Below are positions 45,582-56,121 of a DNA stretch of 64,000 nucleotides, piece after piece. The DNA is from an uncultured Roseovarius sp. (GTDB taxonomy: Bacteria; Pseudomonadota; Alphaproteobacteria; Rhodobacterales; Rhodobacteraceae), in assembly GCF_947489715.1 (NCBI RefSeq), contig NZ_CANLER010000002.1, positions 124,001-188,000 of the forward strand, given 5' to 3'. Below the pieces are notes generated by a model. The model searched no databases. It was not told where the DNA came from and saw nothing but the letters and a program-made list of their open reading frames with translations. Numbering within the stretch: position 1 is the first letter of the stretch; each line of letters opens with the position of its first letter. The position numbers were made by a program, and so were the translations under genes.

Positions 45582-46754
45582 TTACCCTCCAAAACGCGCC
45601 AGAAGCGAAGCCAGACGCAGAGCATCAGTTGAAGTCATTCCACTAGGTTTTGAATCTTTGGAACCACCAATTTCACTCTCAATTTCATCGGGCAATTTAG
45701 GATTCAATACTCTTGCGGCCTCGCTGTGCTTTTTGGCGATTTCTTCTACCAGTTTTTGCGCTGCAGAAGACGAGTTGCGAGCATTCCTGAGAAAAACAAT
45801 TGCCGCTCCGCCCAAGAATATCACGATTGTTGCTCTTGCCACCAAGGACGCCAAAGTCGCGCGCTCGTCGAATGAAGAGGGCCACAACGCTAAAGAGGAT
45901 GTAGCTGCTGCCAAAAATAGGAAAGCCAAGCCTATAGATAACTGACGAAACCGTAGGTTTCTCCTGAGATCACGACCCAAAACAGCAATACCTTCATCCA
46001 AAATTTGAGTCCATCTTGTGTCCTCTTTCTCGCCAGAACTTTGGTCGGTTTCTTGAAAGTTTTGCCCGAGGTCCCGAAATTGAGCGCTAGGTGTCGGGGC
46101 AACGATTTGAACAATTTTGGTAACTGACGGCCCGACTAAAGCTAAAGAAAGCATGAAAATACAAGCAATCACAATCAAAAATACCGACGCTGAAAGCAAG
46201 GTCATAACAAGGAGGAATATCTGCAAAGAACCAAAATTCACAACTGCAAAACAATGGATTTCACTGAAGGCGTCGCCATGAAAGTAACAAGTTTCTGGCA
46301 CAACTCTTGGAGTCGTGGAACCACTATTTCTACTAGACCCAATAGACGGTGTAACAGGCCCAGTGGAACCAGCGAGCGGCGGCGTACCACCGCCAGTAAG
46401 GCCTCCACCTCCTCTGCTACCGGCTGAAGACCGTAGATCACCCCCCGACCCACCACCAGTTTGAGCCAGAACAGCAGAACCCATCGCTATGTCATTTGAA
46501 ATGCTTATGTCGCTTTCAGCAGTTTCAATCTCTCCAATCTGGGCCGGTATTAAATTTCCCGCTTCGACTGAAAAGCCATTAAATCCAACTCGATTTCCCA
46601 ACGGAGTTGATTCATCTGCGTATTCCAGTTTGCCGGAGTGTTCGCCGCCTAGATGATCAGTCCACTGTTTATCTTGAATATTGGTTTTCTGCGCCGCAGG
46701 TGCCGCAAGGGCTGCAAAGGAACTGACCGTGAGGACGACCAAACACGTCTTCAT
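45582..46754 (-). CDS. Exported membrane protein of unknown function, AT-richer than neighbours
   Basis: I do not recognise this 390-residue protein. It has a signal peptide (MKTCLVVLTVSSFAALAAPA), then an extracytoplasmic region of about 150 residues. A Gly/Ser/Pro-rich low-complexity linker (near residues 100-145) and a Cys-containing segment (ETCYFHGDAFSEIHCFAV) lie within that region. Then come membrane segments (one long pair near residues 175-210, two more near 275-335) and a cytoplasmic charged tail. I start at ATG 46754; a TTG at 46781 would add nine residues. By eye, codon use is more AT-rich than in flanking genes, suggesting recent acquisition. Its 5' end lies 23 bases beyond the pncB stop, in the same direction. 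Confidence 0.7.
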   Translation of the reverse strand: MKTCLVVLTVSSFAALAAPAAQKTNIQDKQWTDHLGGEHSGKLEYADESTPLGNRVGFNGFSVEAGNLIPAQIGEIETAESDISISNDIAMGSAVLAQTGGGSGGDLRSSAGSRGGGGLTGGGTPPLAGSTGPVTPSIGSSRNSGSTTPRVVPETCYFHGDAFSEIHCFAVVNFGSLQIFLLVMTLLSASVFLIVIACIFMLSLALVGPSVTKIVQIVAPTPSAQFRDLGQNFQETDQSSGEKEDTRWTQILDEGIAVLGRDLRRNLRFRQLSIGLAFLFLAAATSSLALWPSSFDERATLASLVARATIVIFLGGAAIVFLRNARNSSSAAQKLVEEIAKKHSEAARVLNPKLPDEIESEIGGSKDSKPSGMTSTDALRLASLLARFGG

Positions 46755-46777
46755 TTCGCGCGCTCTCAATAATATTT

Positions 46778-48070
46778 TCAAACCACCACTTCCAACTCCG
46801 CTTGTTCTCCCACGCCAAACACCCTTTTATATCGCTCTATCTGGTCTGCCGGACCCATGGCTTTGCGGGGGTTGTCGCTGAGTTTCACGGTGGGGCGGCC
46901 GTTGGCGCTGACGGCTTTGCAGACGAGGGAGAACGGGTCGAGGGCGTCGTCGGGGACGAGGCCGCGGAAATCGTTGGTCAGGAGCGTGCCCCAGCCGAAG
47001 CTGACCCGCGTGCGGTCTTTGAACTGGGCGTGAAGCTCGGCGATTTTTTTCTCACCCAGACCGTCGGAAAAAATGACCAGTTTCTGCATCGGATCTTCGC
47101 CGCGGGATTTCCACCAGTTGATGGCGATCTCGGCGCCTTCCGCCGGGTCGCCGCTATCGATGCGGATACCTGTCCAGCCGGCCAGCCAGTCGGGGGCGTT
47201 TTTCAGGAACCCCGCGGTGCCATAGGTGTCGGGCAGGATGATGCGCAGGTTGCCGTCATGTTCCTCGTGCCAGTCGGAGAGCACGTCATAGGGCGCGCGG
47301 GCCAGTTCGGCGTCGGTGTCGGCAAGGGCGGCGTAGACCATCGGCAGTTCGTGGGCGTTGGTGCCGATCGCTTCGACATCGCGGTTCTTGGCAATGAGGC
47401 AGTTGGAGGTGCCGACGAACTTTTCGCCAAGCCCCTCGCCCATGGCCTGCACGCACCAATCCTGCCAGAGGAAGGAGTGACGGCGGCGGGTGCCGAAATC
47501 GGCGATCCTGAGGCCGTCGACTTCGCGCAGGCGTTCGACCTTCTCCCAGAGCTTGGTCATGGCGCGGGCATAGAGAACCTGCAGTTCGAACTTGCCCATG
47601 GTGTTGAGGACGGCGCGGGAGCGCAGTTCCATCAGCACGGCAAGGGCGGGGATTTCCCAGAGCATGACCTCGGGCCACTTGCCTTCAAATGTCAGCTCGT
47701 ACTGGCCGTCGTGTTTTTCCAAGTGGTAGGGCGGCAGGCGCAGGTTCTCGAACCAATCCATGAATTCGGGGGTGAACATCTGGCGCTTGCCGTAAAAGGT
47801 ATTGCCGCGCATCCAGGTGGATTCGCCCCGGGTGAGGGAAAGCGAGCGGATATGGTCGAGCTGTTCGCGCAACTCGCCCTCGTCCACCAGGTCGGCGAGC
47901 CTGATGGATTTGGTGCGGTTGATGAGCGAGAAGGTGACCTGCGTGTCGGGCTTGTTGCGGAAGATCGACTGGCACATCAGCAGTTTGTAGAAATCGGTGT
48001 CGATCAGGGAGCGGACGATCGGGTCGATCTTCCATTTGTGGTTATGGACGCGGGTGGCGATATCGACCAT
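46778..48070 (-). CDS. pncB: Nicotinate phosphoribosyltransferase
   Basis: This 430-residue cytosolic enzyme makes nicotinate mononucleotide from nicotinate and PRPP in NAD salvage. It shows SLIDTDFYKLLMCQSIF near residue 21, the DFGTRRRHSFLWQ motif (with the His that is phosphorylated in the family) near residue 208, GTSNCLIAK, and IRIDSGDPAE near 298. Length and motifs are normal for PncB. Confidence 0.96.
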   Translation of the reverse strand: MVDIATRVHNHKWKIDPIVRSLIDTDFYKLLMCQSIFRNKPDTQVTFSLINRTKSIRLADLVDEGELREQLDHIRSLSLTRGESTWMRGNTFYGKRQMFTPEFMDWFENLRLPPYHLEKHDGQYELTFEGKWPEVMLWEIPALAVLMELRSRAVLNTMGKFELQVLYARAMTKLWEKVERLREVDGLRIADFGTRRRHSFLWQDWCVQAMGEGLGEKFVGTSNCLIAKNRDVEAIGTNAHELPMVYAALADTDAELARAPYDVLSDWHEEHDGNLRIILPDTYGTAGFLKNAPDWLAGWTGIRIDSGDPAEGAEIAINWWKSRGEDPMQKLVIFSDGLGEKKIAELHAQFKDRTRVSFGWGTLLTNDFRGLVPDDALDPFSLVCKAVSANGRPTVKLSDNPRKAMGPADQIERYKRVFGVGEQAELEVVV

Positions 48071-48278
48071 TGGGGCGGCTCCGATTGCGATGCCTGATCC
48101 GTTAAAGCAAAGGGGGGGCTGGGTGGCAAGCCTTGAGCCAATGACCCGGCGGCAGGGAGTGGCCGCCCCCGCGCGGGAGGCGGCCCTTGAGGGGCGGGCA
48201 GTGTCCGGCGCCGTAGCGCCAGTTGCCGCGTGTCCGGGTGCCAGTCTGGCCGGGTCGGTTTCATGATCCTGTCCTTTC

Positions 48279-48536
48279 CTATCGTTGGTTAAGCTCTGCC
48301 CGGACGGATCTGATGCCCAGTCGCGAGGCGCGGTAGGGTTTACCGTTCTGCGAGTGGATCAGACGCCGTCGTTTCAGGCGGGTGAAGACTTCGAGCGTGC
48401 AGTCCGACAGGACATTGCCGTCACGCGTGAAGCAGGTGACCTTGCGAATTTTGCCATTGTCGCCACGCAGGTAGTGGATCGCGCCACCAAGTGCGAGTTC
48501 GTGCAAAACACGCTGTTCGTGCTTTGATATATTCAA
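48279..48536 (-). CDS. YjhX-family protein (putative toxin)
   Basis: This 85-residue protein matches the YjhX_toxin family along its whole length: MNISKHEQRVLHELALGGAI, then CTLEVFTRLKRRRLIHSQNGKPYRAS. In E. coli YjhX is described as a toxin paired with the YjhQ acetyltransferase. No YjhQ-like gene is adjacent here, so it may be a lone housekeeping member of the family. No clear ribosome binding site is seen. A 208-base gap separates it from pncB, in the same direction. Confidence 0.85.
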   Translation of the reverse strand: MNISKHEQRVLHELALGGAIHYLRGDNGKIRKVTCFTRDGNVLSDCTLEVFTRLKRRRLIHSQNGKPYRASRLGIRSVRAELNQR

Positions 48537-48680
48537 CGGGGTATCTCGATTTCATGTGAGTACGGGAACAGGGCCTCTCAGCGTGGCGCGTGAGGGTCCT
48601 TTTCGTGTTCGCGTTCCCGGTCGTCCGAGGATGATCAGGAACGGGCGGTTGCCCGGGGCTCTGACATAAAATCTCCATTG

Positions 48681-48701
48681 CCTGAGGGGGTCTGCCTCAG
48701 G
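48681..48701 (-). terminator. Possible hairpin terminator of the MoxR cluster
   Basis: CCTGAGG and CCTCAGG form a perfect 7-bp stem with a 7-base loop, about 90 bases after the stop of the last cluster gene. Only a short TTTT lies further downstream on the minus strand, so termination strength is uncertain. The rest of the 255-base gap (48537-48791) shows no gene. Confidence 0.35.
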
Positions 48702-48791
48702 TCACAGATGATTTAGTAACGGATGGCGAAAAGGGCAAGGGGTGCGACAGAGTTCCGGCAGCGGCCGTGTCGGTTCTGCCACGCGGCTGCG

Positions 48792-50840
48792 TCAGCGCCG
48801 CCCTTCGCGGAGCCAGCCGGCAAGGATCAGCGTGGAGGTCAGCAGCAGGACCAGCCAGGCGGGCATCAGCGGCAGTTGCGTGACCGAGCGGGTTTCATAG
48901 GCGCCGCGCGGGGTGATGCCGATCCAGTCACGCCCCGCCGCAGGACGGCCCGCGCGCACGGCACGGATACGCGGCACACCATCCGACAGCGCCTTGGCCC
49001 CGCCGCCAGTCGGGTCGATCAGCGGCATCAGCGCGTCGGCGCTGGCGATGGTTTCCTCGAACTCCACAGGTGCCGCCGGGCCCAGACCGATGACCGCGAA
49101 CTGATCGCCGTGGGTCAGCCGGTAAAGCCCAATCTCGGGCCCGTCATAGATCGTCTCATATTGCCCCGGTGAGACCTCTTCGAGCGGCAATTCAACCACG
49201 TCGCCGGACGGGGTTTCGATGGTGACATCGCCCACGTCCTGATCCAGTGAGCGACGGATGATGCGCATGGTCTGACCGGTGGCCTCGGCCCACAGCGCCT
49301 CTTCCTCAAGCTCGGGTTCTTTCATCATCCAATGGGCCAGACGACGCAGCAATTCCAGTTGCGGCCCGCCGCCCTCATAGCCGCGATGCCAGAGCCACGC
49401 ATGATCCGAGGCCAGCAGCGCCACGCGTCCCTCGCCCACACGGTCGAGGATCAGGAGCGGGCGTTCATCGGCACCCGACATGACCACCTGACCGGTTTCG
49501 CCCTCAAGCTCGATCTGGCGCAGCCAGCGGCCCCATTCGCTGCCCTCTTCCGGTTCCAGACCGGCGGTCACCGGGTGGCGCTGGCCAAGTTCTGTCACCT
49601 TGGGGCGATATTCCTGTTCCAGCACGCGGGCGGTGGGGCGGGCGGGCACGATGGCCTCGATGGGTGTGCGGTAGATACTGTCGGCGCTGGCGAAATCAGG
49701 CCCGGCGGCGATCAACATCGCGCCGCCGTTTTCGACATAGTTGCGCACGTTATCCAGATAGATCGACGGCAGGATGCCACGGCGCTTGTAGCGGTCAAAG
49801 ATGATCAGGTCGAAATCCTCGATCTTTTCCAGAAACAGCTCGCGCGTGGGGAAGGCGATCAGCGACAATTCCCGCACCGGGACACCATCTTGTTTTTCGG
49901 GCGGTCTTAGGATCGTGAAATGCACCAGATCAACCGAGCTGTCGGATTTCAGCAGGTTGCGCCAGGTGCGCCCGCCGGGATGCGGCTCGCCCGAGACCAG
50001 GAGCACGCTGAGCCGGTCGCGCACGCCGTTGATCTGGATGAGCGCGGTATTGTTGCGGTCGGTCAGTTCGCCGTCGACCTCGGGTGTGGTGAATTGCAGC
50101 ACGTTGCGCCCGCCATGTGGCAGTGTCAGGGGCAGCTTGATCTCTTCGCCCAGAGGGATGTTGAACCGCTGAGGTTCTTCGCCATCGACCGAGATGTCGA
50201 TGGGCACGTTTTCAATGCCCTCGGGCGCGGCCCCCAGATCCTCGATCGTCAGGGTCATGGTGACCTCTTCGCCAAGGATGGCAAAGGCAGGGGCGTTCTT
50301 GATCGTCAACCGGCGATCCCAATCGGTATCGCGACCGGTGTGCAGCAGGTGCAGCGGGGCGGGCATATCGGGGGCACGGTCCAGATCGTGCAGGCGGCCA
50401 TCGGACAGCATGATCGCGCCCGCGATGCGCCCTCTTGGTTCTTCGGCCATCGCCTCGGACAGGGCCGACATCAGCTGGGTGCCGGTATTTTCCTCACCAT
50501 CGGGCACGGTGATGCGCCTCACCTCGGTATTGTCGCGGGCGTCAAGGCGCGCGGCGATGGCATCCTTGGCGGCCTGGGTTTGGGCGGCGCGGTCAGACAG
50601 GTTTTGGCTGGCGCTTTCATCCTCGACCAGAAGCACGATATCGCTGAGCGGTTCGCGATCTTCCTGCTGATAGACCGGACCGGCCAGTGCGGCCAGAACG
50701 ACAAAGGCGGCCAGAGCCCTAAGCGCCCAGCCCGAAAGCCCCCGCCACAGCGCCAGCGCGATGCCCGCCAGTACCATGGCGCCCAGCGCGGCGATCAGCC
50801 AGATCGGCAGGAGCGGGTCGAAGATGATGCTGGAGGTCAT
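48792..50840 (-). CDS. Membrane-anchored VWA/glutamine-amidotransferase-like protein
   Basis: This 682-residue protein has two N-terminal membrane helices (about residues 13-60) and one at the C-terminus. A VWA-like region begins with LLVEDESASQ, which keeps a DxSxS metal-site pattern near residue 73. A later segment (IIFDRYKRRGILPSIYLDNVRNYVENGGAMLIAAGP) resembles a class I amidotransferase-like fold. It is the last gene of the MoxR-DUF58-DUF4159 set and overlaps the previous gene by 4 bases. The cluster is thought to act with the MoxR chaperone at the envelope; its exact job is unknown. Confidence 0.8.
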   Translation of the reverse strand: MTSSIIFDPLLPIWLIAALGAMVLAGIALALWRGLSGWALRALAAFVVLAALAGPVYQQEDREPLSDIVLLVEDESASQNLSDRAAQTQAAKDAIAARLDARDNTEVRRITVPDGEENTGTQLMSALSEAMAEEPRGRIAGAIMLSDGRLHDLDRAPDMPAPLHLLHTGRDTDWDRRLTIKNAPAFAILGEEVTMTLTIEDLGAAPEGIENVPIDISVDGEEPQRFNIPLGEEIKLPLTLPHGGRNVLQFTTPEVDGELTDRNNTALIQINGVRDRLSVLLVSGEPHPGGRTWRNLLKSDSSVDLVHFTILRPPEKQDGVPVRELSLIAFPTRELFLEKIEDFDLIIFDRYKRRGILPSIYLDNVRNYVENGGAMLIAAGPDFASADSIYRTPIEAIVPARPTARVLEQEYRPKVTELGQRHPVTAGLEPEEGSEWGRWLRQIELEGETGQVVMSGADERPLLILDRVGEGRVALLASDHAWLWHRGYEGGGPQLELLRRLAHWMMKEPELEEEALWAEATGQTMRIIRRSLDQDVGDVTIETPSGDVVELPLEEVSPGQYETIYDGPEIGLYRLTHGDQFAVIGLGPAAPVEFEETIASADALMPLIDPTGGGAKALSDGVPRIRAVRAGRPAAGRDWIGITPRGAYETRSVTQLPLMPAWLVLLLTSTLILAGWLREGRR

Positions 50841-53584
50841 TGGCCCAGCCTTTGCAGCAGCGCAGGCACATGGACCTGATCGGATTTGTAATTGCCGGTC
50901 AGAACATGCATCACCAGATTGACGCCAAAGCGGTAGGCCAGTTCACGCTGACGTTCCCCCGCAAAACCACGGCCCACCGGATACATCGGGTTGAGGCGCG
51001 TATCCATCGCCCAGGCCGCGGCCCAGTCATTGCCCCCGATAACAACCGGCGTCACGCCGTCATTGAGGTTGCGAAACGGCATGCCCTCGATCTTTTCGGC
51101 ATCGGGGGGCGCGGCCTCGACCCAGACAGAGCGGCCCATGTGGCGACCGGGGAAATCCTGTAACAAATAGAACGTCCGGGTCAGAACGTGATCTTCGGGC
51201 AGTTGTTCCAGCGGCGGAATGTCCAGCGGTGCGGCGAGTTGTTTCAGCTTCGTCCCGTTGGGCGATGATGCGCCAAAGCCCGCGATATTGGCATCGCGCG
51301 TATCGAAAAGGATCATGCCGCCGGTGCGCAGATAGGTGTTGAGCTTGACATAGGCGTCAGCGGACGGCGTCGGTTGGCCGGGCGTGATCGGCCAGTAGAG
51401 CAGCGGGTAGAAGGCCAGTTCGTCGCTTTCAAGGTCTATGCCGATCGGTTCGGCGGGTTCGACCGAGGTGCGGAAGAAAAGCGTCTGACCCAGGCCGAAA
51501 AGCCCTGCGCGGGCAGCCTCGTCCAGTGTTGCGTCGCCGGTCAGGACATGGGCGAGCACGACTTCGGAGGTGGCAAGCCTGGTCTTTTCATCCTGCGCCT
51601 GGCCTTGGTCAGGCAGCATCAGCCCAGCCAGAACAATGAGCGCGGCGCGGGCCGGCAAGAGCCGTCCAGACAGGGCCAAAGAGGCAAGGATATCTGCCGT
51701 CAGCAGCACCAGCGACAGCGCCAGCAGCCAGCCGCCCAGCGGGGCTTCGGCCGCGCGGGTCAGACCCGCAACGGGAATGCGCGCGGGCCAGTTTGTCGGC
51801 GTCAGGCTGGTGTCGGCAGCGATGACATTGCGCGCCAGACGACGATCAGGACCGTCATAGATGCCAGGGCGCAGATCGGGGCCAAGGGCATCGCCGATCA
51901 GCCGGTCACCGGGCACCCCCGGCAATGTGCCCGCATCGGCCAGCGTGCCGAACCCGTCAAGCACCTGCACCGGCTGCCAGATCGTGCCTTCCAAATCCTT
52001 GGCTTCGGGCGCGCTGAGCGAGGACGAGACCGCCAGCCGTTCCAGCATCTGCACGAAAAGCCCCGACAGCGGCAGCGAGGACCATTCGGCATTGGCGGTC
52101 ACATGGAACAGGACCACCTGCCCGTCGTCGATGCGTTTGCGCGTGACCAGGGGCGTGCCATCGGAAAGCTGTGCGATCACCCGGTCGGCAAGTGTCGGAT
52201 CGGGCTGTGCCATGACCTGCGCGCTGACAGTCACGTCCGACGGAATGGCAAGGCGGTGGAACGGGCTTTGTTCGTCAAAAGGCGCCAGCGCCTTGGGCTC
52301 CCCCCAGCTCATCGCGCCGCCGACCATGCGGCCCCCGACGCGCAGGCGCACGGGCATCAAGGGCGCCTCGGTATCGCGTGATACATCGCTGGCGGCCAGG
52401 CGCGGCCCGGCAAACCGCAGCAGCATGCCGCCCTTGCCGGTCCAGTCCAGCAACGCCGCCTGTTCCGCACCCGACAGCGTGGCCACATCGGCCAGCACGA
52501 TCACGTCCGGGTTGGCGGGCAGCACGTCCATCAACGCGCCGTCCAGAATATCGGCGGTGGGTTCCAGCGCCTGTTTCAGGTAGTGCAAGGGCGAGAGCAG
52601 CTCCAGCCCCTCGCGATCCTCGCGCCCGGCGATCAGCGCCACTTCGCGGCGTTTCAGACTGTCATCGGTCAGGCTGATCGCCCCCGCATGATCCTGCGCT
52701 GCGATCTCGAAATGGGTCAGGCGGCCACGCAATTCGGCCGGCAGGGACAGTTCGCCCTGCGCCTGCGTTTCATCCTCGGCAAATTGCATGGGAAGGTTGG
52801 CCAGCACGCGGGGCACACCTGATGGATCGCGGCCATGGGCCTCGACAACCACATCGCGTGCACCGGTGGGCCGGGCCCGGGTTGCTGTCAGTTTCACCAC
52901 ACCGTCGGCCATCTGCGCCGGGGCCAGGGCCAGTATCGGGCGGGGGCTTTCATAGACGCTGACAGGGCCGCGCGCCTCGAACGCGTCCAGCAAGGCATCG
53001 CGACCGTCATGCGCCAGCCCGTCCGAGAACCAACGCGTTTCAAACGCCTCATCACCCAATTGGTCAATCGCGGTCTCGGTCATTTCGGTGGTGGCAGTCC
53101 AGGGCAGTGGCTCCAGCCCGGTCAGGCGACTGCGCCACGCTTCGGCAGACTGAAACACTGGCACTTCCGGATCACTGAGCCGCAGAATGGCCACAGGGCG
53201 CGATTGCCGTCCTGCCTCGGCCAGCATCCCGTCCAGCAATTCCCGTTGCGCGGGCCAGTCGCGGGCGCTGGCCCAGCTGGCATCAAGCGCAATCAGCAGC
53301 GGGCCGCTATCGACCTCTGCCGATCTTTCCTCCGGGTTCAGCACCGGACCGGCCAGCCCGATGATCACCGCCGCAACCGCCAGCATGCGCAACAGCAACA
53401 GCCACCAGGGCGTGCGGTCAGTCACGCTGTCATCGTCCCGCAACCCCAGCAGCAGCACCACACCGGGGAACATGCGGCGCACGGGTGCAGGGGGCACGGC
53501 ACGCAGAATCAGCCAGAGGATGGGCAACGCCGCCAGTGCCAGCAACAACCATGGCGCGGTGAAACCGATGGGGCCGATCATCAT
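50837..53584 (-). CDS. DUF4159 protein with BatA N-terminal domain
   Basis: This 915-residue protein starts with a BatA-type membrane region (FTAPWLLLALAALPILWLIL, then RTPWWLLLLRMLAVAAVIIGLAGPVL). It continues with a VWA-like domain (LLIALDASWASARDW, an atypical DxSxS). Further membrane helices lie near residues 635-690, and the C-terminal DUF4159 domain (GLFGLGQTLFFRTS, then LRTGGMILFDTRDANIAG) follows. I use ATG 53584, which overlaps the DUF58 stop (ATGA). An in-frame start 25 residues upstream would lie inside the DUF58 gene. Confidence 0.88.
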   Translation of the reverse strand: MMIGPIGFTAPWLLLALAALPILWLILRAVPPAPVRRMFPGVVLLLGLRDDDSVTDRTPWWLLLLRMLAVAAVIIGLAGPVLNPEERSAEVDSGPLLIALDASWASARDWPAQRELLDGMLAEAGRQSRPVAILRLSDPEVPVFQSAEAWRSRLTGLEPLPWTATTEMTETAIDQLGDEAFETRWFSDGLAHDGRDALLDAFEARGPVSVYESPRPILALAPAQMADGVVKLTATRARPTGARDVVVEAHGRDPSGVPRVLANLPMQFAEDETQAQGELSLPAELRGRLTHFEIAAQDHAGAISLTDDSLKRREVALIAGREDREGLELLSPLHYLKQALEPTADILDGALMDVLPANPDVIVLADVATLSGAEQAALLDWTGKGGMLLRFAGPRLAASDVSRDTEAPLMPVRLRVGGRMVGGAMSWGEPKALAPFDEQSPFHRLAIPSDVTVSAQVMAQPDPTLADRVIAQLSDGTPLVTRKRIDDGQVVLFHVTANAEWSSLPLSGLFVQMLERLAVSSSLSAPEAKDLEGTIWQPVQVLDGFGTLADAGTLPGVPGDRLIGDALGPDLRPGIYDGPDRRLARNVIAADTSLTPTNWPARIPVAGLTRAAEAPLGGWLLALSLVLLTADILASLALSGRLLPARAALIVLAGLMLPDQGQAQDEKTRLATSEVVLAHVLTGDATLDEAARAGLFGLGQTLFFRTSVEPAEPIGIDLESDELAFYPLLYWPITPGQPTPSADAYVKLNTYLRTGGMILFDTRDANIAGFGASSPNGTKLKQLAAPLDIPPLEQLPEDHVLTRTFYLLQDFPGRHMGRSVWVEAAPPDAEKIEGMPFRNLNDGVTPVVIGGNDWAAAWAMDTRLNPMYPVGRGFAGERQRELAYRFGVNLVMHVLTGNYKSDQVHVPALLQRLGQ

Positions 53585-54455
53585 CTGAGCTGCCCCCTCT
53601 CGAACGCGCCATAAAGCCACAGCAGCGCGGATTGCGCGCTGTCGGACGTGTGGTGGCACTGATATTGCCAGCCGGTCGCCAGGCTCAGCGCTGACAGCTC
53701 ATCCTTGCGCGCGGCCAGACGTTCCAGATAGCGGTCGCGCAATTCACTTGCCTTGAGGGTTTCATGCGCCAGCGTGCCACCGACACTTTCGAAAATCGTG
53801 CGGCCGCGATAGGGAAATGCTTCTTCCGCCGGGTCAAGAACCTGCAGAACGATGCCCTGAATGCCGCGATCCGCCGCCTCGGTCAGCGCGGCGCGAATGG
53901 GGGCGATATCGCCCATGAAATCCGAGATAAAGAGCGCGCGACCATGCGCCATCAAACCGTTGGTGTCGGGCGTGGCGTAATCATCCGTGCCATCCTGACC
54001 CAAGGCTTCGGTCAATCGCCTGATCTGCGGCTCACCCCGGCGTGGCGGCAATGTCTGCCCGGTCATGCCCACCCGTTCGCCACCCCGAATAAGCAGCAAC
54101 GATACCGCCAACGCCAACAATCGTGCACGCTCGGATTTCTGCGGTAGCTTGTCATCCGACGCGAACCGCATCGAGGCGGCATTATCGACCCAAAGCATCA
54201 CGCTTTGTGCAATCTGCCATTCGCGCTGGCGCACGAACTGCATGTCGCTGCGGGCAGAACGCCGCCAGTCAATCGTGCGGCGCGAATCCCCCGGCTGCAC
54301 CGGGCGATATTGCCAGAAATCATCTCCCAGCCCGGGACGTCTGCGCCCATGTTCCCCCAGCAGCACCGTCCCGGCCAGATGCTCGGCCCGCGCCAGCAAA
54401 GGCGGCAGGCGCGCGGCCTCGGCCTCGGCCCGGCTGCGGAGGGGGGCGGTTTGAT

Positions 54456-54459
<4 letters not shown>
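53581..54459 (-). CDS. DUF58 domain protein
   Basis: This 292-residue soluble protein has the DUF58 core: GRRRPGLGDDFWQYRPVQPGDSRRTIDWRRSARSD near residues 38-72, followed by a VWA-like part (MLWVDNAASMRFAS). DUF58 proteins are regular partners of MoxR ATPases. Both ends overlap neighbours by 4 bases, so it is translated in step with MoxR and the DUF4159 protein. Confidence 0.92.
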
Positions 54460-55463
<1,004 letters not shown>

Positions 55464-55520
55464 GGCAAAACTCCTGTTGCACCTATATCATCCCGTAAGA
55501 GTGTATAGCTATGGGCGGAA

Positions 55521-56120
55521 ATGGCAAAAGCAATGAGCAACAAATACGTCACAACACCGTCAGCAGAGGGGATTGCCGCCTCGGCGCAAGCCGCGAAGGG
55601 TAAAAACAAAGGGTTGCCGCCGGTGCATTTGTGGAATCCCGACTTTAGTGGCGACCTGGATATGCGGATCGCGCGGGACGGCACATGGTTCTATCTGGGC
55701 ACGCCGATCACCCGGCCCGGGCTGGTGCGGCTGTTTTCCACGATTCTGAAGCGTGAAGGTGATGATTACTTCCTTGTCACCCCGGTTGAGAAGGTCGGTA
55801 TCACCGTCGACGACGCGCCGTTCGTGGCGGTGGATTTCGAGGTGACGGGCACAGGCGGCGCGCAGGCACTGAGTTTCGAGACAAACGTTGGCGATACGGT
55901 GACCGCAGGTGCGGATAACCCGATCCGGGTGGAACGGGATGCCGACACCGGAGAGCCATCGCCCTATGTGATGGTGCGCGCCGGGCTTGAGGCGCTGGTA
56001 GATCGCAAAAGCTTTTATCGGCTGGTCGACATCGGTGCCCATCATGACAGCTGGTTCGGGCTGTGGTCTGACGGGGAATTTTTCCGCATGATCCCATCTG
56101 ATGAATTGCCGGAGGGCTAG
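55521..56120 (+). CDS. DUF1285 family protein
   Basis: This 199-residue soluble protein matches DUF1285: GLPPVHLWNPDFSGDLDMRIARDGTWFYLGTPI near residue 30, then LFSTILKREGDDYFLVTPVEKVGI. Function is unknown; the fold resembles PH-like domains. Two start ATGs (55521 and 55533) are possible. Its stop is one base before the SDR start. Confidence 0.9.
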   Translation: MAKAMSNKYVTTPSAEGIAASAQAAKGKNKGLPPVHLWNPDFSGDLDMRIARDGTWFYLGTPITRPGLVRLFSTILKREGDDYFLVTPVEKVGITVDDAPFVAVDFEVTGTGGAQALSFETNVGDTVTAGADNPIRVERDADTGEPSPYVMVRAGLEALVDRKSFYRLVDIGAHHDSWFGLWSDGEFFRMIPSDELPEG

Positions 56121-56121
56121 G

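Noticed and set aside
46802..48097. A 431-codon plus-strand open frame
   Set aside because: It lies fully antisense to pncB, which has all family motifs; the frame is open only because of high GC content and codon bias.
48071..48278. GC-rich gap between yjhX and pncB
   Set aside because: Several short GC stems can be drawn, but none has a T-run or a conserved RNA signature that I recognise.
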